DNA from: Caldimonas mangrovi
GTDB lineage: Bacteria > Pseudomonadota > Gammaproteobacteria > Burkholderiales > Burkholderiaceae_C
DNA length: 64,000 nucleotides
Direction: 5' to 3'
NCBI RefSeq assembly: GCF_023721835.1
Contig: NZ_JAMKFE010000006.1
Location: 248,001 to 312,000, forward strand
The translations under genes and the position numbers were made by a program. Shown piece by piece: positions 1 to 11,300 of the stretch. The first letter of the stretch is position 1. The number at the start of each line of letters is the position of its first letter. The notes beneath the pieces were generated by a model. That model saw nothing but the letters and a program-made list of their open reading frames with translations, was not told the DNA's origin and made no database searches.

Positions 1-1
1 A

Positions 2-604
2 CCTGCGGGCGAGGCGAACGACGAATTCGTGTACGACCCGGCGAAACCGGTCCCGTCGCGGGGCGGTCCCCTGTGCTGCACCGGCAATCCGGCCGATCGG
101 GCGGGGCCAGTGGACCAGCGCGACGTCGAGACCCGCTCGGATGTCCTGGTCTACACATCGCCACCGCTGCAGCGGCCTTTGCGCATTGCCGGCCCCCTGG
201 TGGCGAAATTGACGGTCTCTTCCAGCGCGCCCGACACCGATTTCGTCGCGCGGCTTGTGCACGTGTGGCCCGATGGACGCGCGACCAGCATCCAGGAGGG
301 GGCGCTGCGCGCTCGATACCGCGAAGGAACCGACAAGCCGGCCTTGATGACTCCCGGGCAGACCTACCAAATTGCGGTGAACATGCGGTCGATCGCCTAC
401 CTGCTACCTGAAGGGCACCGGCTCCGGCTCCACGTGACGAGCAGCAGCTTTCCACGGCTGGAACGCAACCTCAACACTGGCGGGGACAACGCTGAAGAAT
501 CGCGTGGCGTGGTGGCCCGAAACAGGGTGCACCACGGGGGCGCACGGCTGTCCTACCTCGAACTGCCTGTTCTCGAGCTGCCCGCAGTGGGCAGCGACCG
601 TTGA
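2..604 (+). CDS. CocE/NonD family hydrolase, C-terminal part (cut by window start)
   Basis: Only the last 200 or so residues are in the window; the reading frame is open from base 2 to a TGA at 602-604. The visible part matches the beta-sandwich C-terminal domain of CocE/X-Pro dipeptidyl peptidase-like alpha/beta hydrolases, including a stretch like TRSDVLVYTSPPLQRPLRIAG, the DTDFVARL element, and a late block reading HRLRLHVTSSSFPRLERN. The catalytic alpha/beta-hydrolase domain lies upstream and cannot be judged, so acyl ester or acyl-peptide hydrolysis is family knowledge only. It converges on the minus-strand hydrolase operon, with 7 bases between stop codons and no hairpin terminator. Whether it belongs to the NRPS locus is unknown. 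Confidence 0.85.
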   Translation, partial: PAGEANDEFVYDPAKPVPSRGGPLCCTGNPADRAGPVDQRDVETRSDVLVYTSPPLQRPLRIAGPLVAKLTVSSSAPDTDFVARLVHVWPDGRATSIQEGALRARYREGTDKPALMTPGQTYQIAVNMRSIAYLLPEGHRLRLHVTSSSFPRLERNLNTGGDNAEESRGVVARNRVHHGGARLSYLELPVLELPAVGSDR

Positions 605-611
605 TGCAGGA

Positions 612-1559
612 TCAGGCTGCAGCGAGCCGCTCGACCGGCGCGGATTCGGCGGCGAGGCCGACCGAAGAGACCGATCCCGGGGCTTCGGCACCCAGCACCC
701 GCTCGTGCAACCACTGCTCGATCAAGCCGGTCAATGCCTGTTGTGCATGCGGCTGCGTCAAGGTGTGATCGCTTTGGCGGAGATAGGTGTATCGCACGTC
801 GTCGACGAAACCGTAGGATTCGAACATCTCGCAGAACTGGCCTTCGTAGTTGTACCAATCCGGCTCGCCGCCGGAGTACACGAAGTACAGCTGCACGCCG
901 CGATCGACCAGCGTGCGGATGCGAGCGCCGAACTCGTCACGCGCGGGCATGCGGGAGCGTCCGAAGATGACCGGGCCCTCCGCGGCGGGGGTGCCAGTGC
1001 CGTCATCCTGGGATGTGTCGAGCCGGGCCCTCAGCATGTAGCGCGCCAGCTTGTACGCAGTGGCCGGCACGCCGTGGCGACGCAGCCGGTGCCACAGGCC
1101 GAGCAGCTTGGCCTTGCGCGTCGGGTAGACGTAGGAATCGAACAGCAGCGCGGCCTGGAGGCGAGAGTCCTCGAGTGCTGTCAGATGCGCGATGTCGGCG
1201 CCCGAACAGAAGCCGATCATGAAAAATCGATGGCACCCGTAGCGCGAGGCGGCGAGGTCCATTGCCGCCCGCGTGTCGGCAACGAACTGGGCGCTGGCCG
1301 ACTGGGTGCTGATGGCGCGCTGGCTGTCGCCCAGCCCGCTCAGGTCGAAGCGCAACGTGGGCACGCCGAGCTGCGCGAAGCGCCGCGCCAGCTTGACGTT
1401 CATCCGGTGTGGACCGACCCGTGGGATGACGCCGGCGTTCGTCAAGAGCGCCATGACCGGTGGGTTGCTGCCGCCGCGGGCGGCGTCGGGAAAGGTCAGC
1501 GTGCCGACGAGATTCTGTTGGGGGCCGAAGACCAGTGTGTGTTCGATCATCGCGGTCAC
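612..1559 (-). CDS. Alpha/beta hydrolase with Cys at the nucleophile position (exosortase-hydrolase-1-like)
   Basis: This protein of 315 residues (GTG start) has an alpha/beta hydrolase fold: a FDLSGLGDS loop near residues 71-79, then the nucleophile elbow GFCSG at 116-120, and a late SDHTLT that could supply the catalytic His. In the G-x-Nuc-x-G pattern the nucleophile slot is Cys118, not Ser, as in dienelactone hydrolases and in the exosortase-associated hydrolase 1 family. The GTG start overlaps the stop of the upstream hydrolase (GTGA at 1556-1559), so the two are translationally coupled; an ATG at 1550 is an alternative. It is the last gene of the NRPS operon. A role in releasing or editing the NRPS product is inferred from position only. 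Confidence 0.8.
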   Translation of the reverse strand: MTAMIEHTLVFGPQQNLVGTLTFPDAARGGSNPPVMALLTNAGVIPRVGPHRMNVKLARRFAQLGVPTLRFDLSGLGDSQRAISTQSASAQFVADTRAAMDLAASRYGCHRFFMIGFCSGADIAHLTALEDSRLQAALLFDSYVYPTRKAKLLGLWHRLRRHGVPATAYKLARYMLRARLDTSQDDGTGTPAAEGPVIFGRSRMPARDEFGARIRTLVDRGVQLYFVYSGGEPDWYNYEGQFCEMFESYGFVDDVRYTYLRQSDHTLTQPHAQQALTGLIEQWLHERVLGAEAPGSVSSVGLAAESAPVERLAAA

Positions 1560-2362
1560 TGCAGGGTTTCAAGAAGAATGCGAGGCACGTCCTGAGGGAC
1601 GATGGCCGTCCCGAGCGCTTCCGTCGACATCCAGTTGGTGCGCGTCTCCACGGTGTGCAGCCTCACTGCGGAACCCAGTGCTTTTTGCAGCGCCTCTCGT
1701 TGCTGGGCATGCACTGCGCACGTCAGCTTCACTCCCCGTCGCGCTGCGGCGTGGAGCGGCAGTGCTTCGAGCCGCTGCAGCTCGCCGAATAGCGCCTCTC
1801 CGACCTCGAAACCGAGCACGACGCCAGGCAGGGAAGGCTCCTGTTCCCGCCCTCGCTGGCGCAGTTGATTCCATTCCAGCCCCAGTTCACGCGAGAGTTC
1901 GCTCCGGTGCGACGACAGCAGTGCGTCGAGATACTCTTGCCCGTTCAGCACCGGTTCCCAAAGAACGGCGTGGCTTGGTGCGATACGCGCGCGCCCGGCG
2001 GCGCGGGCCGCCATGTTGGCGCCGAGGCCCATGCCAAACCAGTGCACCGGGCGCTGCGAAGCGGCCTCGCACAAGACCTCGTGGGCCGCAATCACGTCCT
2101 CGGTCCAGCGCTCGATGGATTGCTGCCCTTCATCGCCTGCCGAATCGCCGGTGCCGTGATAGTCAAAGCGCAGCACGTCGCACCCTTCGCGTGCGAGCCG
2201 GTCAGACAGTGCCCGGAACATCGCGCTGGTGCGAATGGCTTCCTGTCCGAGCGGCCGGCACAGCAGGAAGGCCGGTCGGCCGGCGCGTTTCGGGTCGCCA
2301 CGCTGCATCACGCCGACCATCGGTCGGGCGGGCGGGCCGAACTGGCGGATCGAAATCTCCAC
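1556..2362 (-). CDS. Alpha/beta hydrolase-like protein lacking the nucleophile (exosortase-hydrolase-2-like)
   Basis: This 268-residue protein keeps the alpha/beta hydrolase framework (RPLGQEA loop near 36-43, FDYHGTGDS near 66-74). The nucleophile elbow, however, reads GMGLG at 110-114, so position 112 is Gly. It is therefore probably non-catalytic. Exosortase-A-associated hydrolase 2 proteins also carry a non-Ser residue here and travel with a hydrolase-1 partner, which fits the pair seen. The GTG start lies one base after the NRPS stop codon (TGA at 2364-2366), so coupled translation is likely. It may be a structural partner of the Cys118 hydrolase or a binding protein for the NRPS product; both are inferences. 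Confidence 0.75.
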   Translation of the reverse strand: MEISIRQFGPPARPMVGVMQRGDPKRAGRPAFLLCRPLGQEAIRTSAMFRALSDRLAREGCDVLRFDYHGTGDSAGDEGQQSIERWTEDVIAAHEVLCEAASQRPVHWFGMGLGANMAARAAGRARIAPSHAVLWEPVLNGQEYLDALLSSHRSELSRELGLEWNQLRQRGREQEPSLPGVVLGFEVGEALFGELQRLEALPLHAAARRGVKLTCAVHAQQREALQKALGSAVRLHTVETRTNWMSTEALGTAIVPQDVPRILLETLQ

Positions 2363-2363
2363 C

Positions 2364-5300
2364 TCAAGCCCTTCGCACGAACCGCACCAGCCGGTCCATC
2401 ACGCCGCGCGGCTCCGGCACCGCGGTTTCGGTGCGCATGGTCTGAGCCGGCGTCACGAGGGACGTCTCGTCATAGGCGGCGGCCAGTTGACCCAGGCTTT
2501 CGAACACATACCGGCGCGCCGATACCCGCTTGCCCAAACGCTCCTCGAGCCGCGCTACAGCTTGCATTGCCAGCAGGGAGGTGCCGCCCAGGTCGAAGAA
2601 GTTGTCGTTCACGCGGATGCCGCGGATGGCCAGCAAGGCTTCCCATGTTTCGATCAGCGCGTGCTCGGTCGGCGTGCCTTCGGTTCGGGCCATGTCCGAG
2701 CTTGCAGTACGCTCCAAAGCGGTCGACTGCATCGGGTCGGGCCGGCCGTCCTGGTCGCGTCGCAGTGTCTGAACCCACTGGACACGGGGCGCCGTGGTCG
2801 CTGCAGGCAGGACGGCTCTCAGCGCCGTCTGCAGGAGCTGTTCGTCGAGCGGTACACCGTCCCTCGGCTCGACCAGCAGGGTGAGTCGATGGTGCTGAGC
2901 ACGGTCCGGCTGCACGAGGACACCCGCCTGCCGCACGAGGGGGACCTCGCCCAGCCGCGCTTCGACGGCAGCGAGTTCGAGACGTGCGCCCTCGTAGTAC
3001 GCGGTCGCCCCGGTTTCACCCAGGTACTGCAGCTGTCCATCCGTGCGCCAACGGCACAGGGCACCGGTGGCATCCCAGCGGCGGTCGGCCTGCGCAAGCC
3101 ACAACGGCGCAGCGATGCCGGGAGGCACAGGGGCTTCGGGCTCCTCGGCGACGCGCAGCATGTCGCCGACGAGGGGCCGACCGATCAGTCCGCTGTCGTT
3201 TGCATGGGACAGATGCGCGGCCGCCACAGGCGCCTGCACGGACCACGGGCGGTACACCGAAAGCACCGAGCAATCGGCCGCCAACAGGTCGGCGACCAGC
3301 TCGCGCGACGATTCGGGCGCATCGATCATCGCCACGAGCGGCAGGGAGGTTTGCTGTGCAGCAGACAACAGGCGCCGCCAAGTCGCTGCGGGCGCGTGCA
3401 GCCAGCCGATCTGCTCGGATCGAACGAGGGTCAGCAGTTGCGCCCCTTCGGTGCACAGCGATGCAGGTGCGACGACCAGTTCGATGCCTGCCTGCAACGC
3501 GAGGCACAGATCGAGCAGCTGCTGCGGCCTAGACAGCCCGTCGAAGGTCAGCAGCTTGTCGTTGGCGAGGGGGGTGACATCGCTGGTCAGCGACGCGACG
3601 AGTTGAGCCAACTCCCGGCGGCCGAGGGCACGTTGCGGCAGCGCTTGGACCCCCCAGAGGTCACGCCGATCGGTGAGCCTTGGTGCCCGGAAGCCCTCGA
3701 TTTCATGGTCGGGAATCGCGATCAGGTCGGGGACCTCGCTCGTCAGCACGGCATCCGCGACCACAGCGTGCGCCCTGCTCGCCGCGAGCGCCTTCCGGAT
3801 GGACGATGCATCGGCACCGTGCGGCAGCGCCAGACAGCTGCGACCGGACCGCAGCACGGCGAGGGCGGCGACCAGTTGTGCCACCGGGTCACCGACGCAT
3901 ATGGCCACCGTGCCGCCGGCAGGAACGCCGCGAGATGCAAGGCGGCTGTCGAAGCCGGCGATCCGCCTCGACAGCTCGCCCAGCGTGAGCGAGCTTCCTG
4001 CGTGACGCAGTGCCACCTTGTCCGGATGGCTGGTGACGTTGAGATGCAGGATGTCCAGGAAGTCGCCGCCTGCCGGCGCCGCCGCAGCGGGCGTGCTCAT
4101 GCGGGCCAGGGACGCCTGTTCCGCGTCGCTCATGGCCAGGAGTTGCGAAAGTGGCCGGGTCGGGTCCTGCAGCAAGCGCGCGAAGGCGTTGTCGAGGCGG
4201 TCGCGCAACATGGCGGCCGTGCTGGGAAGGAAGAGATCGGCGTTGTACTGGACGCCGCATTCAATGCCTGATGCGATCTCCACCATCCACAGGTTCATGT
4301 CCTCGGTGGCGCCTTTGACGTTCGTCTTGATGCGCTCGTGGGCCAGCGGGCCCCAACGGGTCGGCCGGCCACGGGCATCCTGGAAGCCGAACATCACCTG
4401 GTACAGCCGGTGCCCGGCGCCGCGGCGGCCGACATCGAGTTCCTGCGCCAGCATTTCGAAGGGGATATCCTGGTGCGCGTACACCTCGGTCACTGCCCGG
4501 TGCACCGAGCGGATCCAGTCGGCGCTCGAAGCACGAGCATCGACGCTCAGCCGCAGCGGCAGCATGTTGTTGAAGAAGCCCATCACGCCTTCGATCTCGG
4601 GCATCGGCCTGCCACGTACCGGCATGCCGATGGCGGGATGGGAATCACGCAGCCACTGTGCCATCACGGCCGCGTAGACGGACAGCGCCACGACGCTCAA
4701 GGTGGTGCCGTTCTGCTTCGCAAGCTCCCGGATGCGTTCGGCCTTGTCGGTCGGGATGAACAGGAACTCCGTGGCGCCCCGTCCCTCGGCACCCGCTTGC
4801 CGGGGCAGGTCGGTGTACGGGTGCGAGGGCAACCGGCTGCGGGCATACAGGTTCTTCCAGTAGTCGAGCTGCGCACGGATCTCGTCGCTCTTCAACCATT
4901 CGTTGTGCCATTGCGCGAAGTCGCCATAGGTGACGGGCAGCTCCGGCAGCGGCGACGTTCGACCGTGCAGATAGGCGTCGTAAAGGGCCGACATCTCCGT
5001 GTAGAAGAGATCGAAGGACCATCCGTCCCAGACGACGTGATGCGGCGTAAAGAACAGCGCGTGATGATCTTCCCCCAACTTGAACAGACGGGTGCGCATC
5101 AACGGGCCACGATCGAGCGCGATGGGCTCGGCCAGCAGCGCGTCGAGCCGTCGCTGCAGTGCTTGTTCGCGCCGGTCTTCCGGCAGCCCGCTGAGATCCT
5201 CCAGCGGCAGCAGGGTGACGCCGACCTCGTCGTCGATGCGCTGGATGTGGCCGTCGTCCGTGTGGACGATCGACGTGCGCAGTGCGGTCTGGCGGCGAAC

Positions 5301-8300
5301 CAGCTCGCGGAACGCACGGTCGAACGCCTGCAGGTCCATGGGGCCGCGCAACCTGTGGCACGAGGGCGCGTTGTACATCACGCTGCCCGGATGCATCTCC
5401 TCGACGAAGCGGATGCGTTCCTGCATCAACGTCAGCGGCGCGTTGGCCTGTTGCGCTCGCTTTGCGATGGGCGCGCGCGTGGGCAAGCCGGCTCCGTTCG
5501 TGCGTTGGCGCTCGACGAACTCGGCCAGTTTCTCGACGGTGGGTGCCTCGAACAGTGCACGCAGGTTCAGTTGCAGCTGCAATTCGCGATTGATCTGCCC
5601 GACCAGCCTCGCGGCCAGCAGCGAGTGGCCGCCGAGCGAGAAGAAGTCGTCGTGAATGCCGACCTCGGCCAGCTTGAGGACCGACTGCATGGCCGCTGCA
5701 AGGGTGCGCTCCAGGTCGTTGCGCGGCGGGGTGCTGTTTCGTGAGGACGAAACGACCGGGCCGCTGGGCACCGGCAGCGACTTGCGATCGATCTTGCCGT
5801 TGGGCAGCAGCGGCATGGTCGGCAGCGGCACCACGAACTGGGGCAGCATGTAGTCGGGCAGCGCACCACGCAACGCTTCACGCAGGGCGGCCGGATCAGG
5901 CGCGGCACCGGCCTCGGCCACGAAGTACGCCACCAGGCGCACGTCGCCGGGCGAGTCTTCGCGGGCGATCGCCACCGTGCGCGCGACACCCGGCTGGCCG
6001 GCGAGCCGGGCCTCGATTTCACCCAGTTCGATGCGATAGCCGCGGATCTTGACCTGGAAATCGAGGCGGCCGAGGTGTTCGATGGTGCCGTCCTCGCGCC
6101 ATTTCCCGAGGTCGCCGGTACGGTAGATGCGAGCTCGTGCAGCGGTGCTGAACGGGTCTTGCACGAACTTCTCGGCGGTGAGTTCGGGCCGCTTGAAGTA
6201 GCCGAGCGCCACGCCCTCGCCACCGATGCAGATCTCGCCTTCCACGCCCACGCCGCACGGCCGCAACTGGTCGTCGACGACCCAGACCTGGGTATTGTCG
6301 ATGGGCCGGCCCACGGTGATGCGCTGGTTCGCGTCGTCAATGCGCGAGAGTGTCGACCAGACGGTGGTTTCGGTCGGGCCGTACATGTTCCACAACTCGA
6401 CGCCTTGCGCCAGCAGCCGCGCCGCCAGCGACGGCGGCAGGGCTTCTCCTCCGCACAAGGCCTTGAAGCCGGCCGGCGCCTGCCAGCCGGCGTCGAGCAG
6501 CATGTGCCACGTCGTGGGCGTGGCCTGCATCACGTTGATCCGGTGGTCTGCGATCATGCGGCCGAGAACCTCGCCGTCCATCGCTTCTTCCCGCTGCGCG
6601 ACGACCACGCAGGCACCGACCGTCAGAGGCAGCATCAGTTCGAGCACCGCGATGTCGAACGACAGTGTGGTCACCGCGAGCAGCCGGTCGCTCGGCTGCA
6701 AGCCCGGCTCCCGCTTCATGCTGGCGAGGAAGTTGCATACCGCACGCTGGGGCAGCACGACGCCCTTGGGCTTGCCCGTCGAGCCGGAGGTGTAGATCAC
6801 ATAGGCCGGCGCGCCCTCCGGCCTGTCGGCGGGCGGAGGCAATGGGGTATCGGGGGCCGCCGCAACCAACGCCGCGTCATCGTCGACGCGCAGCTGCCGC
6901 TCGCGCGGCACGCCGGCAAGTTCGGCATGGGCCGCTTCGGTGATGACGAGTTTGACGCCCGCGTCGGCGGCCATGTCGTGCAGGCGATCCCGCGGAAAGC
7001 CCGGATCGAGCGGCACATACGCGGCGCCGGTCTTGAGCACACCGAGCAAGGCCGGCACCAGATCGGGGTTGCGGCTGAGGCACAGGCCCACGCGCGTGTC
7101 GGCGCCCACACCGCGCTGTGCCAGCAGATTGGCAAAGCGATTGGCGCGCGCTTCGAGCTGCCGGTAACTCAGGCGCTCGCCGCGAGCAACAAGTGCCGTT
7201 GCGTCCGGCGTGCGCTGGGCCTGCTGCGCGATCCACTGTTCGACGCGGGCGCCATCCGGCAGTGGTGCGTGGGTCGCGTTCCACTGGAGCAGTCGGGGGT
7301 CGACGGCCGGCAGGCTCGCGGTCGTTGCAGCGGCCGCCGTCGCGGACAGTGGCGCTTGCAGCGATGCAGCCAGCTCTGTACAGGCCGCTTGCAGCGCATC
7401 GACGAGTGCCTGCGCCCTTTCGACGCTGAAGAACTCGGTGCTGTAGTGCAGGTCGAGCGTGAGCGTGTCTTCCTTCTCGTAGAAGTTGAAGAAAAGCTGG
7501 CTGAGCGTGCCGCATTTGCGGCCTTCGTGCATCGTCGCGCGCAGCGGCGCGAAGGCGCCGAGGTTGACCTTGGGGTTGAGGTTGAAGAAGACGCCCGTCA
7601 GCGCCGGCTTGTCGCCGGTGCTGCGCAGGCCCAGCGCGCGCGCCACTGTGCCTTGCGTCATGAGCGGGTGCTCCAGTGCATCCATCAGATGCGCGCGCAC
7701 CCGACCGAGCACGGCGGCTCCGGTGTCGTCTTCTCGGCATGCCAGCCGCAGCGGAAGGTCCAGCACTCCGTCGGCCATCAGTGGCCCATGTCGGCCCAGG
7801 CTCTGGCTTGCGTAAGGAATGCTCACCAGGAATTCGCCTTGGCCGCTTTGCCTCTGCAACATCACGGTCACGGCGGTCAGCAGCATCTGGAACAGCGTGG
7901 CACCCGCCTGCTTCGCCTGTCCGCGCAGCCGAGCGAAGAGCTCACCGTCGATCTGCGCCCGCAGCGTGTCGCCCGTGTAACGGCGTGGCATCGGCGGCGA
8001 GCGATCACCCAAGGCCAGCGGCGCCGGCGGATTGTTCAACACGCGCTGCCAGTACTGCAGCGATTGCCGTCCCTCGGGGCTCTCCATGCGTTGGAGTTCG
8101 CGCGAAGCGAAGGTGATGGGCGATTCGGCCTCGGGCAGCAAGGGCGCCATGCCCGAGCTCCGAGCACGGTAGGCGGCGGCGAGCTCGGCATTGAACACGC
8201 TGGACGCCCAGCCGTCGAACACCAGATGGCTGGCGACCACATGAACGACCACCTGCCCGCTGGCGAGGCGCAGCAGGCTTACCGCGACCAGGGGCGCTCG

Positions 8301-11300
8301 ATCGAGCGGAAACGGCCTGCCGCTGGCCTCGGTGCAATAGGCGTCGAGTGCGGCGGCGGTGTCGGGTTGATCGCGCAGGTCGACTTCGGTGATCGCGACG
8401 GGGGCCGACCTGTCGACGCGTTGCAGCGGTTGTTCGGGGTCGAAACTGATGCGAAAGGCATCGTGCCGCGACATCACGTCGCGCACCGCCGCGCGCAGCG
8501 CATCGACGTCGACCGGCCCTTGCAGGCTGACGCAAAACGATTCGTTCAATGCTCGTGCGGCCGAGACATCAAAGCTGGCCGCCAGCCAGCGCTCCGTCTG
8601 CCCGGGCGACAGCGGCCCCTCCGTGGTCGAGGAGACAAGGGACTTGTCGCCGCCGCCGGGAGGGGGAGGGCCGTCATGCGGGACGATGAAACCAAGCGCC
8701 ATGAGCTCGTCGAGCGCCTGGGTGAATACGTCGAAGATGCGGTCCAGCTCCGACTCGCCCATCGCCTCGGTGACGAAATGGCCGAACTGCTCGTACAGGT
8801 GCAGACCATGGAAGCGCACCAGGTAGTAGAAGAGGCTGACGTACTTCTGCCCGTCGTCCCAGCTCAACCGCCACAGCGACGCGCAATGCACCGCCTTGAC
8901 CGGTGCACCACGCACTGCGAAGGCCGTGTTGAGCCGCTCGATCAGACGTTGCGTGCGTTCGTTGAGGCTGCGGTACAGCTCGCGGCCGCCGCGCTTGAGA
9001 TGCAGCAGCGACGCGCGCGCTGCCGCCAATGCCAACGGGTGGCGCACGAAGGTGCCGGCGAAGTAGGTCACGCCGGCCTCGGGGTAGGAGTCGTCGCCGT
9101 ACTGCCACTGGCCGCCGTCCAGCGCGTCCAGCCAGTGCGAGCCGCCCCCGATAGCAGCAAACGGCAGGCCGCCGCCAATGATCTTGCCGTAGGTGCACAG
9201 GTCGGCGCGCACGCCGTAGAACTCCTGCGCCCCGCCGGGCGCAACGCGGAATCCGGTCACCACTTCGTCGAAGATCAGCGCGCAGCCGGCCGCATCGGCG
9301 ATTCGGCGCAGCTCCTGCACGAACTCGCGCGGCTGCAGTGTCGGGTACTTGTTCTGGATCGGCTCGATCATGATCGCGGCGAGTTCCGGGCCGCGTTCGC
9401 GCAGCACGCGCAATGCGTCGTCACTGGCGTAGTCAAGCACCAGCACGTTCTCGACGGCGTTGGCGAGGATGCCCGGCGCAGCCGACAGCGAGCGCAGCTG
9501 CTTGGTGCCGCGCACGATGACCTCGTCGAAGATGCCGTGGTACGAATTCGTGAAGATCGCGATCGTCTTGCGTCCGGTGACCGTGCGTGCAATGCGCATC
9601 GCTCCCATCACGGCCTCCGAGCCGGTGTTGCAGAAGGCCACCCGCTCGTGGCCGGTGAACTCGGAGATGAGCTGCGCGACCTCGGCGGCAAGCGGGTGCT
9701 GCGGGCCGACCTCGATGCCGGCCTTCAACTGCTCGACCATCGCGTCAACGACGTCGGAGGGGTTGTAACCGAGCAGGTTGGCACCGAAGCATGAGAGCAG
9801 GTCGATGTATTCGTTGCCGTCGATGTCCCAGATGCGTGCGCCCTTGGAACGGTCGGCGACGATCGGGTAGACGAGGTCTTTCCACAGCGGGTTGAAGCCG
9901 GTGACGACGCGCGGGTCGGCCATCAGCTTGCGGTGCTGCTGGCTGTAGACCTTGGATTTGGCAGTCCTGGCGTTGTAGCGTGCGATGAACTCTACGAGCC
10001 AGCGGTGCTGCTCGGGCGTGTCGTCCTGCTTCGCGTCGAGCGTGATGCGCGCGGCGGCGCCGAAGGGTTTTTCGATCAGCGCCTTGATCGTGGGCTGGTC
10101 CGGCTCAGCGGACACCGCGGGCTGCGGGAGAGGGGATTCAACGATGGGCGGCGCCGCCTGAGCGGCAGGCAGCGCCATGGTGGCGGGGATCGGTTGGCCC
10201 GCAAGCAGCGCGAGCTGCTGCGACATCAGCTGCATCTGCTGCTGGATCAGCTGGTGCAGTGCCGTGCCGCCGGCGATGGCAGTCACGGGCGCGGCGGTGA
10301 CCGGCGCCATCGTGGGCCCGACTTGAACCGGGGCCGCCGGTGCCGCTGGGGTGGCGACCGGCTCCGGCGCCGCCACAGGCAGCGGCGCGAACCGATCGGC
10401 CGGCAACTCCGTGTCGAGAAAGCGCGCTACTTTGTCCAGCGTGTCGAGGTCTTCCAGCAGACGCCGGAAGCGCAGCTTGATGCCGAACACCTGCTCGAGT
10501 TCGAGCGTGGCCTGTGTCAGCGACAGCGAGTCTAGTCCCTGGTCGACGAAGCTGGCGTCGTCGTTCATGTCCTCGGCGGCGAGGCCGGAGACGTCGCTGA
10601 GGATGCGCTTCAGTTCTTGTGCGAGGCGAGGCAGTCGGCTCATGAGGGGGGGCGCGGCGGAAGGAAGAGGGCTCGTCGGCACAGGGCCGGCGAGGCTGTC
10701 GGGAGTGGCGATGGCTGCGATGGCGCCGAGGTTGGGCGCCGAACGGCGGGCGAACCAGTGGTGCTGCCCCGCGAATGGGTAGGTCGGTAGCGCGATGCGG
10801 CGCGCGCTCGAGGCGACCGGCCAGGCGAGTTCGACGCCTGCGCACCACAGGGCCCCGATGCCGCTCAACGCAAGTTGCGCGGCATCGCCGGGGTCCTGCG
10901 CGGGCCCGAGCAGCGGCACCACGCGGGGCACGCCGCCAGTGCGAGTGCGATGCTGGCGCAGCAGCGCCGTCAAGGCCTGTCCGGAGCCGACCTCGACGAA
11001 GACGCAATCGCCGTCGCGCGCCAGCTCCGCTTGTACTGCGCGGCTGAACTGCACGGTGGCGCGCACCTGGCGAGCCCAGTATTCAGGGTCGGTGGCTTCG
11101 CTCGCCTGCAACGGCGCACCGCTGAGGCACGAATACAGGGTGCGCTGGGGCGCCTGCAGTCGCGCGCGGCGCAGTGCCTGAGCGACGCGCGGCAGCGCAG
11201 CGTCCATCGCCGCGCTGTGGAATGCATGCGAAACACGCAGGCGCGTGGTGCCGATGTCGCGCGACTCCAGCGCTGTGGCGAGGGTGTCGATGGCCGCAGC

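Noticed and set aside
6075-9794. Very long open frame (over 1200 codons) on the plus strand, opposite the NRPS/PKS
   Set aside because: It is the mirror of a GC-rich real gene: its translation has no recognisable domain and is rich in Arg/Gly/His/Gln, and the minus-strand frame carries all NRPS motifs.
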